From the NCBI RefSeq assembly GCF_949987515.2, contig NC_082689.1:101780957-101844956 (forward strand): a stretch of 64,000 bases of DNA. Reading direction: 5' to 3'. This document shows, one piece after another, positions 12,391-29,323 of the stretch. Positions within the stretch are counted from its first letter, which is position 1; every line of letters begins with the position of its first letter. The stretch is from Delphinus delphis (Eukaryota; Chordata; Mammalia; Artiodactyla; Delphinidae). The notes beneath the pieces were generated by a model. It worked only from the letters and a program-made list of their open reading frames with translations. It was not told where the DNA came from and did not search any database. The position numbers and the translations under genes were made by a program.

Positions 12391-14335
12391 AAGAGTGGGA
12401 GGTGGGGAACAAGAGGCATGAAGGGGATGTAGATTAGATGGTGAGGGAAGGAGACAATCATCTGAAGACCACATGTACACCCTCAGGGGAATCCAGGTCC
12501 TTCTTTATTGCATCAGGATCTGATTATGAGAGGTGTACCCACTTTGCCTGGCATTAAACACGTCTCTTCTTTGTGGTGAGCCTTGGCACAAACACCCATG
12601 GTGTTGGTATGTTATTGCTCATTATAGCAGAGTGTGAGTTAAAGCAGGATTGAGTTACTGAGAGAGGAAAAAGAAGTACCGAAGTTGAGAAGACAGTGAA
12701 GAGGTAAAGAGTAAAGGTTAAGGGGGGTTATCAGAGGCCAGGTAACAAATACGAGGATAGACTTACAGAGCAGCACAATCAAGAAAGAATCCAAGAATAG
12801 GTGAGCATCCATGAACTTGGATGCCCATCATCCTAGAAGTCAGGGAGCAGGGTAAGTTTGTCAAAGAGGTAGGCAGCTGACCTAAAGAAAGAAAAATGTA
12901 ACAGAAGCTGAGAGCATGAATAGACAACCTGCAAAAACAAGGTCAGCAAATAATTGACCAGCAATATCCCAATATTAGTTAGCAAACATTTATTTTGTGC
13001 TTGCTGAGAGCCACTTCTGAGTAAAAATGGCAGGTAGAGGGTGATAATTGGTAGGGTAAGACTGTCAGGAAAGGACAGACATAATTCCTCTGTCATAAGA
13101 AGTTCCTTCATGATTCTGTGCACCACATGCACCCATCTGTAAGGACTTTGGCAGAATAGCTGGAGCAGGGCCTGGGTAAAACGCAAAATGGCATCATAGA
13201 AAGCTCTCTTCATATACTTTTCTAAACTTACTATCCCATTCATTTTATTCCACCGAGGATGGTGATTTGATCAGGTCAAGCAGATCTAACTGCTAGCACC
13301 AAAATTCTTCTTCTAGGCTGCCCATTTGGTGATAGATTTGCCATGCTATTAGAAGTAGTGGTAAATATAAATTTAATTTCCTTTCTTGTACGATTAATGT
13401 GATGTTCAACACTTTTCTTCACCAGGCCCCAAACTTCCTCTCCAGCTTCATTAGACAGTATACTCAAGTCACTTTTCATTAGATGTTATACTCAAGTCAC
13501 TTTTCAGACCTTTGCCTGTTTGCTCCTACTCTTCCAAGAGTTCTTGACCTGGGGTCCACAGATCTAGGCATCCAAGGATGGATTTCATGGAAACCACGAG
13601 TTCTTGGTAATTTCATGTAAATTATACATGCAAGTTTACATGTGCATTTTGTCAGCTTCTTAAAGGGGTCTATAACTCCCAAAAAGTTAAAAATTATTAT
13701 GCTATTCCCCCAGCCTCAAATGGTTATTTTCCTATCAGCATCCTTAGGTGATATTATTTATTCTTATTCTTTAAGACCTACATGATGTCATCTCCATTCT
13801 AGATTTCCCAGGTCAAAATCAAATCAATCTTTACTCTCAACTTCCATCATGGTTTGGATGAACCTCTAAAGGGAACGTATTTCAATTTGCCTTATTGTAA
13901 GGTCAATAATTAAATGCCTGTATATCCTAATGGACTGATAACTCCTTGGGGAGAGGAAAACCCATACTACATTTGTCTTTGTGTACAGTAGTTGTAGTAG
14001 TATTTTATAAATAGTAAATACACAAAATAAAGGTTTCTGTGTTAAATTGAATAGGGTGCTGTCCATTTTTATTGGATTTAACAGACTCTGGAGGTGTCTG
14101 CCTGGGTCTTTGTTACCCACTGTACTTCTCATTCCTTTCTGACTTTGAACTCTTGTTGACGTAAGTTCCATTGGCTTAAGTAGAGTAGCTTCTGCCATGC
14201 CTGAGCAGCCCTACTCCATACACATACTTCTAACCTCATTCTTATATGGTATTAACTCTACATTTAGCCCTAAGCACAGGTCTCTGCCCACTAGTTCCCT
14301 GCAGTTCTGTGTGAACTTCATTTTCAAGTCAGTTT
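12391..14335. other. No gene seen
   Basis: Mostly unique DNA. Around 13545-13700 there is a weak resemblance to an old DNA-transposon fossil ('ttcttgacctggggtccac' and 'cttaaaggggtctataac'). A 28-bp tandem duplication sits at 13449-13504. The 136-codon minus-strand frame at 12833-13243 has no recognisable domain. Confidence 0.55.
13449..13504. repeat. 28-bp tandem duplication
   Basis: Copies at 13449-13476 and 13477-13504 share tatactcaagtcactttt at their 3' ends and differ at a few bases near the middle. Confidence 0.85.
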
Positions 14336-14435
14336 GTCAACATTCATTCAACAAAGACTTTTGGAAGGGGTTTTATTATGTACCAGAGACTGAATTTAGT
14401 ATGGGGAATCAAATGGTGAATAACAGACACTGACA
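14336..14435 (+). mobile_element. L2-like fragment
   Basis: Short similarity to the L2 3' segment (cattcattcaacaaagactt, then 'taccagagactgaattt'). It is old. Confidence 0.45.
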
Positions 14436-16448
14436 TGCAACCACCACCTATAATTTGCAGAACTCTTGAAGGTCAGTGTTGGTCCCTGATGTGATACCAG
14501 GCTCATATCACGCTTTAATTCTTCAATGATTATGTTCACCTTTCTCTGCTGGGCACAAGAAGTAAGTTGTGAATGCTGACTCTCGTCAGCCTCTAAAAGA
14601 CCCTGGAAGGGTGTGTTGCTCTTTTCAGAATTTGATATCACATACATAACCAAAGTTTGACAGCCACACTTTATTTTTCTAGTTTTACAATTCTGTTTTA
14701 CTGTCATCCATGGACTGCCTTGTACTAAAGCATAAGGGTTACACATTAGGATGAAAGATGTTTCCTCCAAATATGGATTAGTTGCAAAGCAATCATAATA
14801 ATGAAATGGATTGTGGGTGTTATGTGTCTATGTTTTCTCATTATAACATATTTTGCTGTGATGTTCCTGTAATAAATGTACCACTTGTATGCATTAAAAA
14901 TGATATAAATGACGATTATAGAAATATTGTCTTTCTCCCATGACAATATTGAGGACTGCTTTTTTATTGAAAAGAGTACTATCATTTGCATGTTAAATTT
15001 TAAGTGGATTTCTTTATTTTAAATTATAAGTAAGAGAAGGAAGTTTAATAGAACATTTGCTGCACTTTTCTTTTTCTGTTGTTTCTCATTTGTCCTGATG
15101 TCTTTGAGACTCCCAATTATACAAGGATCATTTCCACATTTAGATGGGTCTGATCAGCTAATGCTATGAGAAGCTCCTGAAAAGCTCAGACCTATCTGAG
15201 TGGAAGAAACCTTGATTTTGTCTTACATAGAGAATAAAAGAAATTTTTAAAAGTAGTGACTGTTTCAATGTGAAATGTATCAGAGTATGGCCAGGTCCCC
15301 TTTATTTCCATCCTTCCTCCTTAATCTCCTTTCCATGAGCTGTAGAGGAAACAAGTCACCATGTGTGTATTTGTTATGACCATTGAGGTTTCTAGCTCTT
15401 TAATTTCCTGGAGTGTTGATAGTTCCAAAGGGTTTCGGGTGCTTGTTTACCTGGAAAGATTCTAAATGTTGTTTGTATTGATGACACAATAACCATGCCA
15501 TCCATTGGTGCTGAAATTGCACTATTTATACCTCCTTCTTTTTTCCCTAGGCTTCTATGCCAGCTTAGCTTTTCCTTCCTTTCTCAATGCATCTCACTAA
15601 TTTGTCTTCTCTGAACTTCTTACTCTAGTCACTTTCAAGCAGTTTAGGTTTTAGTTGCAGTTGTCTCATGTGTATGTCATAGTTTATTAGATATATGACT
15701 TTGGGCAAGTCACATAATTGTTCTCAACATCGTTTCCTTCTGTGAAAAGTGGGAGTAACATCATTTACTTTGATGGGTTCCAAAAGAAGACATCCCTCCC
15801 TTTTTTGTGTCACATTCCTACCTTAGTCTCCAGAGAATGAAATTAAGCCTTTTTTTTCCCTCTGCCAACATGCTCTGGAAGTGTCTTCTGCGTAGCTCTC
15901 CATCTACTTGCTGTCATCACCAAGAGAGGTTCTGACTCTACAGATGAAAAATTCACCTTCATTAGGTCATGTTTCACCCTTGCATAGAGTTATGATATTC
16001 AAAGTTACTGTTCACTCATGTCATCTTCTTTTGGACCAGGGTCACTCAGGCGAGGTGGGTGTTCTACCTCCACTTCCTACTGCCAAGCCACAAGCACACC
16101 TGGACAAGGTTATTGAGTGAAGAATGTTGCTGGTTTTGCTCTGCACTTTCCTGAGAGTTTGGAAGGTATGCCTGCTCTACTTGCATCTGGGTGGGAAAAT
16201 CAGAGTCTACTCTGTAGACCTAGCACTGCAGGTGGGCCCCCAACATCAGGGTAAAGAAAAACAAGGAGACACCGTCACTTTGGCCTCATTTCCCCACCAT
16301 GACCTCCCATCTAGCTATAGCAGAGACCTTGTTCTTTAGGGATGGCTCAGCCCAACAATAAAACTAATACTTGGATTTCACTTGCTCTTCTTGTATCTAT
16401 ATTCCTATTGTTTATAACCCCAAAGAGTGGAAGTAAGCATGTTAAAAT
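14436..16448. other. No gene seen
   Basis: Unique AT-rich DNA with a MIR-like core at about 15690-15770 (tttgggcaagtcacataatt). Open frames up to 124 codons (14396-14770, minus) show no domain. Confidence 0.55.
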
Positions 16449-16700
16449 ATAGTACACTCAGGACTTCCCTGGTGGTCCAGCTGTTAAGACTCCACACTCC
16501 CAATGCAGGGGCCTGGGTTCAATCCCTGGTCAGGGAACTAGATCCCGCATGCAACTAACAGCCTGCATGCCACAGCTAAAGATCCCACATGCCACAACGA
16601 AGATCCTGCACGCAGCCTGCAGCTAAGACCTCTCAGAGCCAAATAAACAGATAAATAAATATTAAAAAAAATATATATATATATATATATAATACACTCA
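16448..16700 (+). mobile_element. CHR-type tRNA SINE with 13-bp TSD
   Basis: The body begins at about 16461 with 'ggacttccctggtggtccag' and ends in an A/(AT)n tail at 16663-16687. Flanking duplications tatagtacactca (16448-16460) and tataatacactca (16688-16700) differ at one base. It is an older and shorter member than the long CHR copies at 3517 and 23058. Confidence 0.88.
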
Positions 16701-18292
16701 TACTTTCCCATACCCAGCCAAACCTCAACAAATTATATTGACAAATAAATGAGAGCATATGTAAGAACATTTAGCATTCCTTACATTTTTGTTTATTCTT
16801 TCATTTTGAACATGGTATCCATTTCCTTTTATGATGTAGTTTATACATGTAAAGTACATAGTGACATGTTAGACATTAAGTAGAGTGCTCCATAAAGTTT
16901 GTTTTATCTTGATTTAAAAATGGCTTTTAGGTGTTCAAAAGACACAAGGCACTTGTCTTCCACAGCAATATGAGGAGATGCTTTTTGTTCTGGCCACATC
17001 ATTTTATTTTCTTGCTTTGACTTTTACTTCATCTAATGACATAATTTTACCTTTATAAATCCTCTAATTAAAAACTTACAAACTTGTTGCTTAAAGTTAA
17101 TTCATTTCTGCCATTCAATATAATAGGTTTCATTTATGATCAATACTTCCCATATTATATACATACCTTTTATACATGGTATATGAACTAATATATATAA
17201 TTTACTTTCCTTTATCCAGCATTTAAACCACTCATCATCATGTGAGTAGTTAAGGACCCTTTACATTAACTCTGCTTTTAAAATTGTTAACATATTTCAT
17301 CAGTAACTCATATCTTTTTCAACTCTTCTAAGTCTTCTTTGAGTAGAATTATTATTTATGTTTCCATTTCATTTGTTCCTATTTCTTCTTTGGTTGAATT
17401 TTCATTCTCTTCCATCATCCATAACTATAATATATTTGGTTTTACTGTACTCACCTCCTCATTCTCTCCTCCAAGTAACTTTTGCCTCAAAATAAAAGAA
17501 ATAGATTTTACAGATGAAGAAACAAATTCAGAGGTTGAATTACTGGCTTGAAGTCTTACTGGTAGTAAGTGGCAGGACAGCATTTAAACTCAAATTTTTA
17601 TTTTAGATTTGAACTTCAGTGCTTTTTCCACCAGACTAAGTGATCTTATAAGTACAATTACTTCATTTCCTTGAGGCCCACCTGGATTTATTATCAGGTT
17701 TGGGATGTGTTATAATAGACATGCCCAACATTATTTAATAACTTGTTAAATTTTGTTAGTTGGCAAGTTTATACAGATAGTGAATTCCAGTTTTAAATTT
17801 TGGATGAAAAATATCTTTCTCCAAGTAGATATATAGATAAAGGTATAACTATGCCTCTATTTTTCAGAAAAAGTCTTAAAACATTTGAATTTAACTTTGC
17901 CCTGTGTGCTTCTTTATAATAAATTTACATTTCAAGAGTAGTGTGTTTTTTGTTCCCTGAATCCAATGTTCTATTGGTATTAATTACTAATATTTAAGGA
18001 GAACATTTAATTACTAATATTTAGGTAGAACATTAAGTTTAATAACTGTTTTCTTGATTTCTCATGAGATTCTCCCCACCCATTTCTGCAGATAAAGAAA
18101 TTGAGGTCCAGAAAAATTGATACTTGTCCAAAATCACAAAGTTATAGCTTAGCAGAAGCTTGGAACTAGCTTTGGTCTCCAAATTCCCTTTAATTTTTTT
18201 TAACCTAGTTTTGTTTTTAGCCTAACCAGAATGAATTTGAAATTTGTGCCTAAGAGGCATTTTTTTATTCCTTTCCAAAGAGTTTCAGTTTT
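16701..18292. other. No gene seen; AT-rich with MIR traces
   Basis: Two weak antisense MIR-like segments (about 17505-17600 and 18085-18175) and one 27-bp tandem duplication (17981-18034). Nothing coding was recognised. Confidence 0.5.
17981..18034. repeat. 27-bp tandem duplication
   Basis: Two adjacent copies starting taattactaatattta at 17981 and 18008, differing at two positions. Confidence 0.88.
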
Positions 18293-18378
18293 TTCTTTGA
18301 ACTATAGTTGATTTACAATATCATGTTAGTTTCAGGTGTACAGCAGAGTGATTCATTGCCTAAATATATATATATATA

Positions 18379-18447
<69 letters not shown>

Positions 18448-18545
18448 GTGTGTGTGTGTGTTTGTTTGTTTTTGTGTGTGTGTGTGTGTGTTCATTTTCA
18501 GATTCTCTTCCTTTACAGGTTATTACAAACTATATTGAGTATATG
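18293..18545 (-). mobile_element. L1 3' UTR fragment (antisense) with microsatellites
   Basis: Antisense L1 3' end: 'actatagttgatttacaata' and 'ttcaggtgtacagcag' before, and 'cagattctcttcctttacag' after, a long simple repeat. The alternating (TA)n at about 18365-18446 and (TG)n at about 18447-18491 expanded inside the 3' UTR. Open frames here encode only repeated dipeptides. Confidence 0.85.
18365..18491. repeat. (TA)n followed by (TG)n microsatellite
   Basis: About 80 bases of TA dinucleotides with short TG/CA interruptions, then about 45 bases of TG/TTTG. Confidence 0.95.
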
Positions 18546-18651
18546 CATCTCTTTAGCTCTTCTTAGAAGATTAAAGTAAGCTTTCTGATGGATGATTGAG
18601 ATAACCCAAGGCTTATTTTGTCCAGCATGTTGTAGAAGCTGAGTTAATTTG

Positions 18652-18694
18652 TTTAAGTGAACCACAGGTTCACTTAAAAAACCACAGGTTTTTT
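18652..18694. repeat. Two overlapping perfect hairpins sharing a core
   Basis: The first hairpin is tttaagtgaacc / aca / ggttcacttaaa (18652-18678, 12-bp arms). The second is aaaaaacc / aca / ggtttttt (18676-18694, 8-bp arms). Both share the core accacaggtt, repeated at a 20-base spacing. No gene is associated. Confidence 0.88.
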
Positions 18695-18882
18695 GTACTT
18701 AGTTCCATCCAGTAGAGGAACTAGAGAGGTAATATTTAAGGTTTTAAGGTCCAGATACCTGTAATTATATGATAACTTACCAGAAAATTTTCAAGCCTTA
18801 TAAAATGAAAATGGACTTAGGAATCAAATTCATTTGAAATGATTGTCTTTACAAATACCAGCATGGACATGTTGATAAAAGA

Positions 18883-19114
18883 ACAGGGTTCTGGGCTTCC
18901 CTGGTGGCGCAGTGGTTGAGAGTCTGCCTGCCGATGCAGGGGACACCGGTTCGTGCCCTGGTCCGGGAAGATCCCACATGCCGTGGAGCGGCTGGGCCCG
19001 TGAGCCATGGCCACTGAGCCTGCGTGTCCAGAGCCTGTGCTCCGCAATGGGAGAGACCACAGCAGTGAGAGGCCCGCGTACCACAAAAACAAAAACAAAA
19101 AAGTACAGGATTCT
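18883..19114 (+). mobile_element. Short CHR SINE (cetacean type) with TSD
   Basis: The body at 18893-19104 starts gggcttccctggtggcgcag and ends with an (AAAAAC)n tail. A-box- and B-box-like segments (tggcgcagtggt, ggttcgtgccc) reflect its tRNA origin. Duplications are acagggttct (18883-18892) and acaggattct (19105-19114). The low apparent divergence suggests a fairly young copy. Confidence 0.93.
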
Positions 19115-19544
19115 ATGAGTTGCTTTTGCCTCGTCTCTCTGTTTTTATATCAAACTAATTGACATCCAGTTGCTGGCAACTGTTAATTAATAAATAAAAC
19201 ATAACTTTGATTTTACAAGTCCTACTGAATAATATGTGCAATTTATGGGGGCATTCTAAAGAGTTGTGTTTTTATATCAGATCTTTAGCAGTCAATTACA
19301 CTGAGCTGGTCAATTTGCATATTTGTGTAGATATTTATACTACCGTAAGATGCCTATTGATTTTTTACTTCTCCTGAAATTATGACTTCCTTAGGATGGT
19401 TGTAAGAATTCATTGGTCTTGACCTCAATTATTCATTTTCCTATTCTCTCTTCTCCTGGGGCTCATTAGGAGAATATATCTTGAAAAGTAAAATGCATGT
19501 TGCCAAATCTATATAAACTGTTTTCACTGGGGTCATTTGCTTAT

Positions 19545-19780
19545 TTATTCAACAAAGCATATTTGGGCCACTGCCATGTGCCAGATGTTCTGCAAGGTCC
19601 TGGGGATTCAGGGGTGAGTGACCAATATATGGTCCCTTCACATTCATGGAGCGTCCAGTTTAGCAAATAAGAACAAGCCAAAATAGTAAAGACCAGCAAA
19701 ATGAGAACCAAAAAGGTAAAGTATAGAGTGCAATGGGGTTGGATAGTATATTAAGAAGCTGAGGACTACAGACAGAAAGA
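19545..19780 (+). mobile_element. L2-like fragment
   Basis: Segment 'ccatgtgccagatgttctgc ... ctggggattcaggggtgag' resembles the L2 3' end. It is diverged. Confidence 0.5.
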
Positions 19781-21212
19781 GTCCATTTCCACATTGTTTA
19801 GGAGAGCGAAAGAGTGGAGGAGAGGTATAGGTGGCAGAAAATTAGGAACAATGAGACAGGCAGAGAGAGAATCAGAGAAGGAGGAGAAAAGACAGAATAG
19901 CATAGACATAAATAAATAAATAAACAAACAAACAAGCAAACCAATTGAAAAAGAAGCTGAGTGACCAAGGACTAAACAAGGCCTAACAAAGATAAAGATG
20001 AAGTGACTTTGGAGAGGGTGTGGTTGAACACTTGTTTTTGTCTCCTAAGATTCCCTTCCTCTCCCTCTGGGTGGCAGTACACTGCTTTGTATTCTGGAAA
20101 CCAGTGTTCCTAGTGTCAGCCCCCATGGGTTCAGAAGGATTGATCCCAGACTCTGGCATTGTCAAGCTGGTGTTGGTGGTATGTTCTCAGCCTGTCAGAC
20201 GCACAGCTCGGATGTGAGCAACAACCCCAATCCAGGCCAGTGAGAGTAGTCCCACAAATTTTTGCTGGAGTGATTAGATTCTAGTCTTTCCCTGGACGGT
20301 TAAGCTGATGGAGCCTCTGCTTAGAGTTGCTGGTGGCTACTCTTGGTATTATGTGTGGGAGCTTAGTGAAGAATAAATCCAGCCCAGAGGAAAACAGTTA
20401 ATTTAAGATAGAGATTGCTGGAGAGAGTTTGAGTACCTGGATCCAGCCATACCTGATTTGTTTAAGGGTATCTCCTTTTAGCCAGCTGTGAATTCGGTTT
20501 TTCTGATATCTAACACCAAGCATCCTGACTCTATGTGGTTTAGGGCATTTGTGGATTGAGGGTAGTAGGGAAGGGTGACAAGGAAGAAGGACACATGCAA
20601 TTAGAATTGTTTTGTCTGTCAAGATGGCACATTTTGAGAGATGAATGCCCTCCCTGGCCCTTTCCAAGGCTGGGTCAGTCAGGTCTGGATCAATTTCGGG
20701 CTTGTAGACCGTGTTATGTTAAAGAGCAAAGACCTGCTCCGTGTAAGGGGTGTCTGTGGAAAAGAACGACTTGATCTTAGGTCCAAACTTAGAGGGTCGG
20801 GCCTAAAACTGAGGTCTTCTAGCAACAGTAGAGTTGGTGAAGCAGGCATTCTACCTCAGTTTATGGCCTTTCTGTGGATATGAGAAGTAGGAGCCAGCAG
20901 TAATGAATATTGGGTGACACCAAAGTTGGCAAATAAGACAGGGTAGAGGACAGAGATTTTCTAAGGACTTCACTAATGATTTACTTGTTTCTTACTATGT
21001 TCCAATTTCTATGTCAGGCTTTCTCAATGGTTTTATTGTTATTATCATTATTGTTGTTATTTTTATTATTATTACATTTAAAAATTTAATCTGAAAGTGT
21101 ACATATAGCAAATAACTTCTATAACACAACTTAACAAATTAAAAGGTTGTATTTTATCTTTTCCTTTTCTTATCTTTGCACTACCTAATCCTTTTTAAAA
21201 AAAATCCAGTTG
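19781..21212. other. No gene seen
   Basis: Unique DNA with an (AAAT/AAAC)n tract at about 19910-19945. Open frames of 60-89 codons have no recognised domain. Confidence 0.55.
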
Positions 21213-21738
21213 AATTGATACAGCCACTATGGAGAACAGTATGGAACTTCCTTAAAATACTAAAAATAGAACTACCATATGACCAGCAATCCCACTACTG
21301 GGCATATACCCTGAGAAAACCATAATTCAAAAAGAGTCATGTACCACAATGTTCGTTGCAGCTCTATTTACAGTAGCCAGGACATGGAGGTAACCTAAGT
21401 GTCCATCAATAGATGAATGGATAAAGAAGATGTGGCACATATATACAATGGAATATTACTCAGCCATAAAAAGAAACAAAACTGAGTTATTTGTAATGAG
21501 GTGGATGGACCTAGAGACTGTCATACAGAGTGAAGTAAGTCAGAAAGAGAAAAACAAATATCATATGCTAACACATATATATGGAATCTAAAAAAAAGAA
21601 AAAGAAAAGTTCTGAAGAACCTTGGGGCAGGACAGGAGTAAAGATGCAGACATAGAGAATGGACTTGAGGACATGGGGAGGGGCAAGGCTAAGCTGGGAC
21701 GAAGTGAGAGAGTGGCATGGACTTATATATACTATCAT
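21213..21738 (+). mobile_element. L1 fragment, truncated at both ends
   Basis: Sense L1 covering the ORF2 C-terminus (acagatgaatgg-like DNA at 21410-21425) and the first part of the same 3' UTR type as the L1 at 4118. It stops abruptly at about 21738, without the 3' terminus or a poly(A), and abuts another old repeat. The 3' end was therefore lost after insertion. Confidence 0.85.
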
Positions 21739-21739
21739 G

Positions 21740-22085
21740 TTCCTTCTGGAAGTTCCAGAGAGAAGCCCATTTCCTTGCCTTTTCAGCATCTAGAGGCTGT
21801 CAGCCTTCTTAGGTAATGGCCCCCTTTCATCTTCAAACCCAGCAGCAAAGCATCTTCCAATCTCTCCTCTCTGACCTCTGCTTCAATTCTCATCTCTTCT
21901 TCTCTCTGACTCTGACCCTCCTGTATTCTTATTAGGACCTTTGTGATTAGATTGAACCATCCAGATAATCTCCCAATCTCAATATCCTTAACGTAATCAC
22001 CTCAGTGCAGTCCCTTTTGTCATGTAAATTTCTGAGGATTAGGGTGTACACGTCATTGGGGGCCAGTCTTCTGCCTATCACAATT
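21740..22085 (+). mobile_element. Old mammalian interspersed repeat, family unassigned
   Basis: Contains phrases I recognise as a common old repeat ('aggacctttgtgattagatt', 'ttgggggccagtcttctgcc'), but I cannot name the family from memory. Confidence 0.45.
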
Positions 22086-23047
22086 ATCAAGAGGAATAAT
22101 TCAGATATTATTATTTGGCTGGGCCAGGAGGCTTGGCATTTAACTCAAGTCAAGAAACAATTATTAAGGTTTGATATGTCCAAACAAATGAGAGACTGTT
22201 GTGTTACTGATGGTGGAGTACCCCACCATCAAGGAGCTTACAAGATAGACCAAAAAAGACAAAGTGAAGCACAGCAGAATGAGTGTGGGTGCTCTTGCTG
22301 TTCAGACATGAGAGACGAGCCTCTTGGCAACAATGCATCAAGGGAATTCAAGGTTCTGGTGGGGCTAGATTAGGTGACTTTTCAAGCCGATTTCAATACT
22401 TATTATGTCCATGACTTCTGCTGCTGAGTAGATTCTTAGTAACAAATTGAATTTAAGATTTGTCCTCTGTCAACTTCTTAAAGGACTTGTGACGGTGCGT
22501 ATACAAGAGCACAGTGCAAGATAAGAAATTTAAGAATATTTATATTTCTAAATTATTACATTTCATGTTACATGTCCCATGTATTTTTTTCTGGCACATA
22601 TGTAGCAGTGCTTTCTTTTATTTGTCCTGAAAATTATTGTTTAATAAAATTTCAAGAGAACTCTTTTAAAAAGAATGAGATAGAATGGAGTTCATTTGAC
22701 AGAATTGGGTCTTTTAAGCTTCAGAACTGAGTATATTGAAACTCTTGAATCTTTAATCTTTTGACTATAATGTCAAAAAATATATATAAGTAAGCAAACA
22801 TTTTGAAAGTGTTGGAGAAAGGACAGGAAAAATTTAAGCAGGAATTTATTATTCAAATCCTTGAAAAAGGGCTACGCAATGGCATAAGTGCTAATAACTT
22901 CACCTGTATCTTTATGAAGGACGTAGACATTTTCAGTAAAAATGATTGAAACCCAAACAATACTCTGGTAAAAACTCAGTGACTCATTTTATCCTTTGAT
23001 CCCTCTTTCTCAAAGAAATTCCTTCCATAGAGTTTTACTGCACTTTA
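22086..23047. other. No gene seen
   Basis: Unique AT-rich DNA. The 122-codon frame at 22005-22373 begins inside the preceding repeat and has no recognisable domain. Confidence 0.55.
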
Positions 23048-23467
23048 AAATGTTCCAGGGACTTCCCTGGTGGTGCAGTGGTTAATAATCCACCTGCAAA
23101 TGCAGGGGACATGGGTTCAATCCCTGTCCAGGAAGATGCCACAGAGCGACTGAGCCTGTGCACCACAACTACTGAGCCTGTGCTCTAGAGCCCATAAGCC
23201 ACAACTACTGAACTCATGCACCACAACTGCTGAAGGCCGTGTGCTCTGGGGCCCTCGTGCTGCAACTGTTGAGCTCGTGTGCTGCAACTGCTGAAGCCCA
23301 CGCACCTAGAGCCCATGCTCTACAAAAAGAGAAGCCACCACAATGAGAAGCCCGCACACCGCAACAAAGAGTAGCCCTGGCTCACCACAACTAGAGAAAG
23401 CCCACACGCAACAACCAAGACCTGACACAGCCAAAAATAAATAAGTAAATAAAAATGAAATGTTCCA
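23048..23467 (+). mobile_element. Long CHR-type tRNA SINE with TSD
   Basis: The body at about 23058-23457 opens with gggacttccctggtggtgca, has several 'ccacaactactgagcc' repeats in the middle and ends in an AAATAAAT-like tail. The duplication aaatgttcca lies at 23048-23057 and 23458-23467. Several internal units are duplicated relative to the copy at 3517, so this one is slightly longer. Confidence 0.9.
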
Positions 23468-24484
23468 GGGATTATTCTTTTTTAAAGAATTTCTTTGGGC
23501 TATTATTCATCCTTTTGCACCAATCCCTTAGGATTTTTCAAGGCAAATTCAGATTATTAAGACCTTGGGGAGAAAATCCAAGCTTTTGGTCATTTAAAAG
23601 AGTCTGCTGACCACTACGATTTCCAAGTAATTGGAAGCATTGGCATATGTGGATATGATTAGCCACATCTGCTCAGAAGGAAGCCTGGATGGCTTGTTGG
23701 AAATAGGATGGCAAGAAATCATTCCTGGGTGCCTCCTACGTCCACTCCTGAGAGACATTAGTAAGCAAACAACCCACCAGGAGTGACTGACTTCATTTGT
23801 TGTGAATGCTCTCAAACTACAGAAAAGCTGCATGGCCGGGACAGGAGGGAGAAATGATTGCCCTCCTAGAACAGTCAAAAGACACAGTGACTTTAGTGCT
23901 GTGTACCTTTTAGCATTACTGTATATTATGCTTTTTAATGTTAAGATGATAATTACAGAGAAAGTCTCCTACAGAACCATAAATTAGGCATGCTTTCTCT
24001 ACCTGGGTTTTTGTGTTTTATTCACATCAAAAGTGTGCACATTTTTTGTGCACACTTAATCCCACCAGTTTAACAGGGCACGTAAAATATGCCTTGCAAA
24101 TTTGTCATTTCTTAATCTTAAGCTTGATGAAAATGAGAGCCAGCTAACCATTTAGATTCTTAAAAACAACAGCTTGCCCTTCAATAACTTAACTTTAATT
24201 TGGCCAAACTCAGGAGGTCCTGAAGGAATCTCTATGAATATGGTGTGTAAACAGGTCAGATTTCTTCAAGTACCAGGCAAAAGTAAACCAGATTCAAGCT
24301 CACTTAACTCAGAAGAGAATACATTAGCTCAAGGAAGTAAAGAATCTAGGGGAATATCTTCAGGCATTGTATGTGGCATGAAGCTCCAAGAAGGTAGCAT
24401 ATGCATAGTTTCTGTTTGACATCTTAACTGTCCCCACTCCAGAATACTCATAGAACACTTTCCAGAGTTTGAAAAATGGGGCTG
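23468..24484. other. No gene seen
   Basis: Unique DNA apart from the hairpin at 24031-24057. Confidence 0.55.
24031..24057. repeat. Perfect inverted repeat, 11-bp arms
   Basis: aagtgtgcaca (24031-24041), TTTTT loop, tgtgcacactt (24047-24057). Confidence 0.9.
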
Positions 24485-24869
24485 TGTTATAGGCTGAATT
24501 AAATCTCCTCAAAATTCAAATGTTGAAGCCCTAACCCCCAGTACCTCAGAACGTGAACCGTATTTGGTAATAGTTTCTTTAAGTAGGTAGTTAAATTAAA
24601 ATGAGGTCTTTAGGATGAGCCCTAATCCAATTTTACTGGTGTCCCTATGAGAAAAGGAAATTCAAACACAGATAGGTACAGAAAGAAGATTTTATGAGGA
24701 CACAGGGAGAAGATGGCCGAAGACGGCCATCTACAAGTCAAGGAAATATGCCTCAGATCAACACTGCTGACACCTTGATCTTGGGCTTCAAACCTGTGAA
24801 AATTAATTTCTGTTGTTTAAGTAACACAATCTGTGGTGCTTGTTATGGAAGCCCAAGTAGATTAATATA
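24485..24869 (+). mobile_element. MaLR-type (MLT1/MST-like) solo LTR
   Basis: About 385 bp beginning tgttataggctgaatt and ending near agattaatata. Internal phrases match the ERVL-MaLR LTR family ('aatgttgaagccctaacccc', 'acacagggagaagatggcc', 'ttctgttgtttaagtaacac'). No internal region is attached, so it is a solo LTR. It is ancient and diverged. Confidence 0.8.

Positions 24870-29323
<4,454 letters not shown>

Noticed and set aside
18308..18579. Open frames of alternating Tyr/Ile and Cys/Val
   Set aside because: They are translations of the (TA)n/(TG)n microsatellite.
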